From Mycobacterium sp. Root135 (GTDB taxonomy: Bacteria > Actinomycetota > Actinomycetes > Mycobacteriales > Mycobacteriaceae), in contig NZ_LMEZ01000005.1 of NCBI RefSeq assembly GCF_001426545.1, positions 519,333 through 583,332 of the forward strand: 64,000 nt of DNA, given 5' to 3'. The position numbers and the translations under genes were made by a program. The notes under the pieces were generated by a model. That model ran no database searches. It saw nothing but the letters and a program-made list of their open reading frames with translations, and was not told the origin of the DNA. Shown piece by piece: positions 60,606-64,000 of the stretch (position 1 is its first letter; each line of letters opens with the position of its first letter).

Positions 60606-61751
60606 ATGACGTCGCGAGAGGATCCAGAGCAGCGCATCGCTGAGCTGGAGAAGCAGCTCGCCGACGCACGTCGTATCGCCGACCTGGAGGCACAGCTCGC
60701 CGAGGCTCGGGGGCACCAGACCACCGGCCCGTCGACGGGCCAGATGTCCGACGTGTTCTCGGCACTTCGGAGCTTCCAAACGGGCTTCGGCCGTCCACCC
60801 GCGCCACCGGTGGACACCCGACTGGCCGACGCGCCCCGCCGCGTTCCGCTGAGCTTCGTGCTCGCCGAGCTGCTGCCGTTTCGCTGGTGGTATCTCTTCA
60901 TCCTGTTTATGGTGGCGATTCCCCCGATCATCGTGTGGATCATGAATCCGCGGCTGTTGGCTCCGGCAGCTCTCGCGGCGGTGATCCTGATCTACGGTCT
61001 GCAGTTCCGCGCCACACGGAAGCGCCTGGCGTTGCTTCGATGGGGCCGGGTCGCGCAGGTCATCGGTTCGGAGATCAGCTCGCGCGCAACCTATTACGGC
61101 GGCACCACCTACTCCAACGTGTGGCTACCGCAAGCGCACGGGTGGACCGTCACGCGCCAACTGTGGAGCGGTCCCGGCACCACCACCCTGATCCGCTACG
61201 ACCTCGACGGCCACCAGGGCGAGTTGAAACTGAGGGGCCGCGCCTACGACGACGGCGTCATCCTGGCCGACTCGCGGCGTCCGGAGCGCGCGCTGTGCGT
61301 GAGTTCGTTCCCCTACGACCTGAATCGCGACGAGACGGGCAACTGGATCGGGAAGCTGCGAGCCCGCCTGATGGTCGGGATGGTGGTGTGGTTGCTGATC
61401 GTCGCCGGTTGGCTCGGGGGCGCGATCTGGATTAGCTCGGGCGCCGCGGCACGAATGATGGCCGAGCGCAGCGTCGTCCGACTCGACCCCGGTGTGATCA
61501 CCAGGCTGACCGACAGTGGGCCGCAGACGGTGGAATGCAACGACGGTCGTCTCGTCATAAGCGCCGGCGCCACCCCGGTCACGGTGCACGGACACTGCGC
61601 CAGTCTGGAAGTCGCCGGGATCAACGCCGTCGTCACCGTCGACTCGGCCGACGTCATCACCCTCAGCGGGATCGGGAACCACGTCACATACCACTCCGGG
61701 AGCCCTAAGATCGCTTCGGGCGGGATCGACAACACCGCCATCCGCGGCTGA
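60606..61751 (+). CDS. Membrane protein with coiled-coil start and C-terminal DUF3060 domain
   Basis: Protein of 381 residues. The N-terminus is a heptad-like helix (RIAELEKQLADARRIADLEAQLAEAR). Two spans follow near residues 95-140 (WWYLFILFMVAIPPIIVWIM, LLAPAALAAVILIYGL). A soluble beta-rich part comes next, then another span (LMVGMVVWLLIVAGWLGGAIWI), and a DUF3060 domain at the end (VECNDGRLVISAGATPVTVHGHC...VTYHSGSPKIASGG). DUF3060 is common in mycobacterial lipoproteins of unknown function. ATG 60606 is chosen to fit the helix. Confidence 0.78.
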   Translation: MTSREDPEQRIAELEKQLADARRIADLEAQLAEARGHQTTGPSTGQMSDVFSALRSFQTGFGRPPAPPVDTRLADAPRRVPLSFVLAELLPFRWWYLFILFMVAIPPIIVWIMNPRLLAPAALAAVILIYGLQFRATRKRLALLRWGRVAQVIGSEISSRATYYGGTTYSNVWLPQAHGWTVTRQLWSGPGTTTLIRYDLDGHQGELKLRGRAYDDGVILADSRRPERALCVSSFPYDLNRDETGNWIGKLRARLMVGMVVWLLIVAGWLGGAIWISSGAAARMMAERSVVRLDPGVITRLTDSGPQTVECNDGRLVISAGATPVTVHGHCASLEVAGINAVVTVDSADVITLSGIGNHVTYHSGSPKIASGGIDNTAIRG

Positions 61752-61765
61752 GACGAAGGATTGCC

Positions 61766-62086
61766 ATGTCCGAAACGAAGATCACGGTCATCTACGACAA
61801 CCCGACCGACCCCAATGCATTCGAATCGGCTTACCAGGCCGAGCAATTGGAGGCTGCACGACGGGTTCCCGGATACGTCCGGTTCGAAGCGTCCAAGGTG
61901 TGGCCCAAGGAAGACGGCTCACCAACCCCGGCGTACCGGATGATCGACTGGTACTACGCGGACTACGACGCTGCCAGCGTTGCCGTCACCACGCCGGAGT
62001 TCGGCGCCTTCATACAGGCGCTCAGTCAGCTGGCCACCGGCGGCGTCCGCATCCTCTTCTCCGACGTCGAGGTCCCCCAGAGCTAG
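61766..62086 (+). CDS. EthD family protein
   Basis: Ferredoxin-like single-domain protein of 106 residues: KITVIYDNPTDPNAFESAYQAEQLEAARRVPGYVRFEASKVW, then a C-terminal TPEFGAFIQALSQLATGGVRILFSDVEV. This matches EthD-like proteins found with ether- or alkane-degrading enzymes. Its stop TAG overlaps the ptpB stop in the sequence CTAG. Substrate unknown. Confidence 0.85.
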   Translation: MSETKITVIYDNPTDPNAFESAYQAEQLEAARRVPGYVRFEASKVWPKEDGSPTPAYRMIDWYYADYDAASVAVTTPEFGAFIQALSQLATGGVRILFSDVEVPQS

Positions 62087-62889
62087 GTGACCAGCGCCTG
62101 GCGGAGCCGCGTCACCTGATCTGCGGTTACGCCGAGAGCCTCGAGATAGCCCGCCGTCGAGCCATATTCGGCGTCGATCGTCCGCTTGGCCGCCGCCAGG
62201 TACTCCTCACGCACGCCGAGCACCTCCTCGTTGAGCCGGGCCTCGGCGAACGTGACGATCTCCGGCGTCGTCGTCTCCTCGGCGCGGTTGCGCACCGACT
62301 CGAGGATGCGCTCACGCAGCTCGGGCACGGCCGCGTTGCTGCGCAGGAAGTCCGCGACGATGGCATCGCGTTGTACGCCAACGGTTTCCAGCACGAGTGC
62401 GACGGTGAAGCCGGTCCGGTCCTTGCCTGCGAAACAGTGGGCGATGACGGGCCGCTCGTCTGCGAGCAACGAGATCACCTCACGCACGGCGGTCTGCGCG
62501 CCCGGCAACGACGGAAAGCGCTCGTACTCCTCGGTCATGAACCGCGCGGCGGCCACGGCGACATCTTCGTCGTCGGGCTTGGCCGTCATCATCTTCTCGA
62601 ACGCACTCTCGTGCGGGGCGTCGGCCTGATCTGCGACGAGTTCGTGGAACGGCAGCAGGTGCACGGCCACGCCGTCGGGAACCTGGCCGGGGCCCCGCCG
62701 CTCGACCTCGCGTTGCGACCGTAGGTCGGCGACGTCTCCGATGCCGAAGCGCGCCAACGCATCCCGGCCCGCGTCGTCGAGGCGGCTCAACTCGCTGGAG
62801 CGGAACAGGCGTCCGGGCCGGATCCCGGTCTCCTCGGCGGCGTCGCGGAAGTTCCAGGCGCCCGAGAGCTCGTTGCCCGAGGAGACCAC
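62083..62889 (-). CDS. ptpB: PtpB-like tyrosine/phosphoinositide phosphatase
   Basis: Protein of 268 residues, close to the 276 of M. tuberculosis PtpB. ELSGAWNFRDAAEETGIRPGRLFRSSELSRLDDAGRDAL and the P-loop HCFAGKDRTG (Cys152, Arg158) match closely. PtpB acts on phosphotyrosine, phosphoserine and phosphoinositides and is secreted in pathogens. No signal peptide is seen. The GTG overlaps the fadE2 stop (TAGTG), and the gene order fadE2-ptpB is as in M. tuberculosis. Confidence 0.93.
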   Translation of the reverse strand: MVSSGNELSGAWNFRDAAEETGIRPGRLFRSSELSRLDDAGRDALARFGIGDVADLRSQREVERRGPGQVPDGVAVHLLPFHELVADQADAPHESAFEKMMTAKPDDEDVAVAAARFMTEEYERFPSLPGAQTAVREVISLLADERPVIAHCFAGKDRTGFTVALVLETVGVQRDAIVADFLRSNAAVPELRERILESVRNRAEETTTPEIVTFAEARLNEEVLGVREEYLAAAKRTIDAEYGSTAGYLEALGVTADQVTRLRQALVT

Positions 62890-64000
62890 TACGAGGTCAC
62901 CGCCGCTGCCAGAGGGCTCTTCTCTCGGCCGAGTTCGGCCCTGGCGATGGTGCGTATGTGCACCTCGTCGGGCCCGTCGAACAGCCGCATCGCGCGGTGC
63001 CAGCCGTAGAGGCGGGCGAGGGGAAAATCGTCGCTGATCCCCGCGGCGCCGTGCACCTGGATGGCGCGGTCCAACACGTTGCACGCCATCTGCGGGGCGA
63101 CGGCCTTGATCATCGCGACCTGGTTGCGGGCCTCCTTGTTGCCGTGCTTGTCGATCGTCCACGCAGCCTTCTCGCACAACAGCCGGGCCTGGTCGATCTC
63201 GTTGCGCGACAACGCAACCTGCTGCTGGACGACGCCCTGCTCGGCCAACGGCTTGCCGAAGGCGATGCGCGTGTTGACACGGTCGACCATCAGGGCCAGC
63301 GCGCGTTCGGCCACCCCGATCGCCCGCATGCAGTGGTGGATCCGGCCGGGACCGAGGCGAGCCTGGGCGATCGCGAAGCCGCCGCCCTCCTCGCCGAGCA
63401 GGTTGCTCACCGGCACCCGGACATTGTCGAAGGTGATTTCGGCGTGGCCATGCTGGTCCTGCCACCCGAACACCGGGAGCGACCGCACGATGGTGACCCC
63501 GGGAGTGTCCAAGGGCACCAGGATCATCGACTGCTGCTGATGGCTTGCCGCATCGGGGTTGGTGCGACCCATGACGATCAGGATCTTGCAGCGCGGGTCG
63601 TTGGCGCCGGAGGTCCACCACTTGCGGCCGTTGATGACGTAGTCGCCACCGTCGCGCAGCATCGTGGTCTCGATGTTGCGGGCGTCGCTGGAGGCCACGG
63701 CGGGCTCGGTCATCGCGAACGCGCTGCGGATCTCACCGTTGAGAAGCGGCTCGAGCCACTGCTTGCTCTGCTCCGGGGTGGCGAACAGGTGCAGCGTCTC
63801 CATGTTGCCGGTGTCGGGAGCGGCACAGTTGAGCGCCTCGGGGGCCAACTCCATACTCCAGCCGGACAACTCCGCCAGCGGGGAGTACTCCAGGTTGGTC
63901 AGCCCCGACTCCGACGGAAGGAACAGGTTCCACAGGCCGCGGTCGCGGGCGAGCGTCTTGAGTTCCTCGACCACCGGGGGCACGGTGTGGTCGTCGCGCC
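62889..64000 (-). CDS. fadE2: Acyl-CoA dehydrogenase FadE2-like, 5' end cut by window edge
   Basis: The frame is open to the right edge, so the N-terminal ~30-40 residues are missing. About 370 residues are visible. [38 protein letters not shown] and the C-terminal [40 protein letters not shown] are acyl-CoA dehydrogenase hallmarks. The position next to ptpB supports fadE2. It should oxidise an acyl-CoA at C2-C3 with FAD. Confidence 0.9.
   Translation of the reverse strand, partial: RDDHTVPPVVEELKTLARDRGLWNLFLPSESGLTNLEYSPLAELSGWSMELAPEALNCAAPDTGNMETLHLFATPEQSKQWLEPLLNGEIRSAFAMTEPAVASSDARNIETTMLRDGGDYVINGRKWWTSGANDPRCKILIVMGRTNPDAASHQQQSMILVPLDTPGVTIVRSLPVFGWQDQHGHAEITFDNVRVPVSNLLGEEGGGFAIAQARLGPGRIHHCMRAIGVAERALALMVDRVNTRIAFGKPLAEQGVVQQQVALSRNEIDQARLLCEKAAWTIDKHGNKEARNQVAMIKAVAPQMACNVLDRAIQVHGAAGISDDFPLARLYGWHRAMRLFDGPDEVHIRTIARAELGREKSPLAAAVTS

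Overview
The window is high-GC actinobacterial DNA from a mycobacterium, most likely a fast-growing, smegmatis-like species (Mycolicibacterium). The main reason is a nearly complete ESX-1 (type VII secretion) locus in mycobacterial order, flanked by whiB6 and an espM-like gene on one side and a fructose PTS cluster on the other. PE/PPE genes, an LCP cell-wall ligase, an L,D-transpeptidase, an Lsr2 paralogue, an F420-type oxidoreductase, ptpB and fadE2 agree with this. Species cannot be settled from the sequence alone.

Layout. 1-15.4 kb is mixed housekeeping and accessory sequence: a DUF222/13E12-type protein cut by the left edge, an LCP protein, YggT, and a minus-strand operon (amidohydrolase, DUF59 protein, Zn alcohol dehydrogenase, ABM monooxygenase) divergent from a MimR/AcoR-like regulator. 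That operon looks like the accessory part of a mim (propane/acetone monooxygenase) cluster without the monooxygenase. Next come a CDF metal exporter divergent from an L,D-transpeptidase, an Lsr2 paralogue, a zinc-protease lipoprotein, an F420/PPOX protein, a thioesterase, a GNAT, a pirin and an EVE-domain protein.

15.7-43.8 kb is ESX-1. whiB6 is divergent from an espM-like dual-HTH gene. A second EspI-like ATPase lies where espE/espF would be expected. Then run espG1-espH-eccA1-eccB1-eccCa1-eccCb1-PE35-PPE68-esxB-esxA-espI-eccD1-espJ on the plus strand, and mycP1-eccE1-espB-espL-(three extra genes)-espK on the minus strand. The extra genes between espL and espK are a tandem family of Pro-rich, single-span proteins. 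Two have an internally duplicated four-cysteine domain and the third is cut off after the membrane span. They and the 5' part of espK lie in a block of clearly lower GC.

44.0-49.9 kb holds the whole fructose PTS: HPr, EIIABC and 1-phosphofructokinase, a DeoR regulator and, divergently, enzyme I. One palindrome overlaps both divergent -35 boxes, and ptsI looks leaderless.

50-64 kb holds a second pirin, an FUSC transporter, two divergent TetR regulators, a methyltransferase gene broken by one stop codon, a run of aldehyde dehydrogenase, SDR, quinone reductase, HAD dehalogenase and DUF456 genes, a small DNA-binding-like gene bracketed by a perfect 26-bp inverted repeat, a DUF3060 membrane protein, an EthD protein, ptpB and fadE2 (cut by the right edge).

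No rRNA, tRNA, insertion sequence or CRISPR array was seen.
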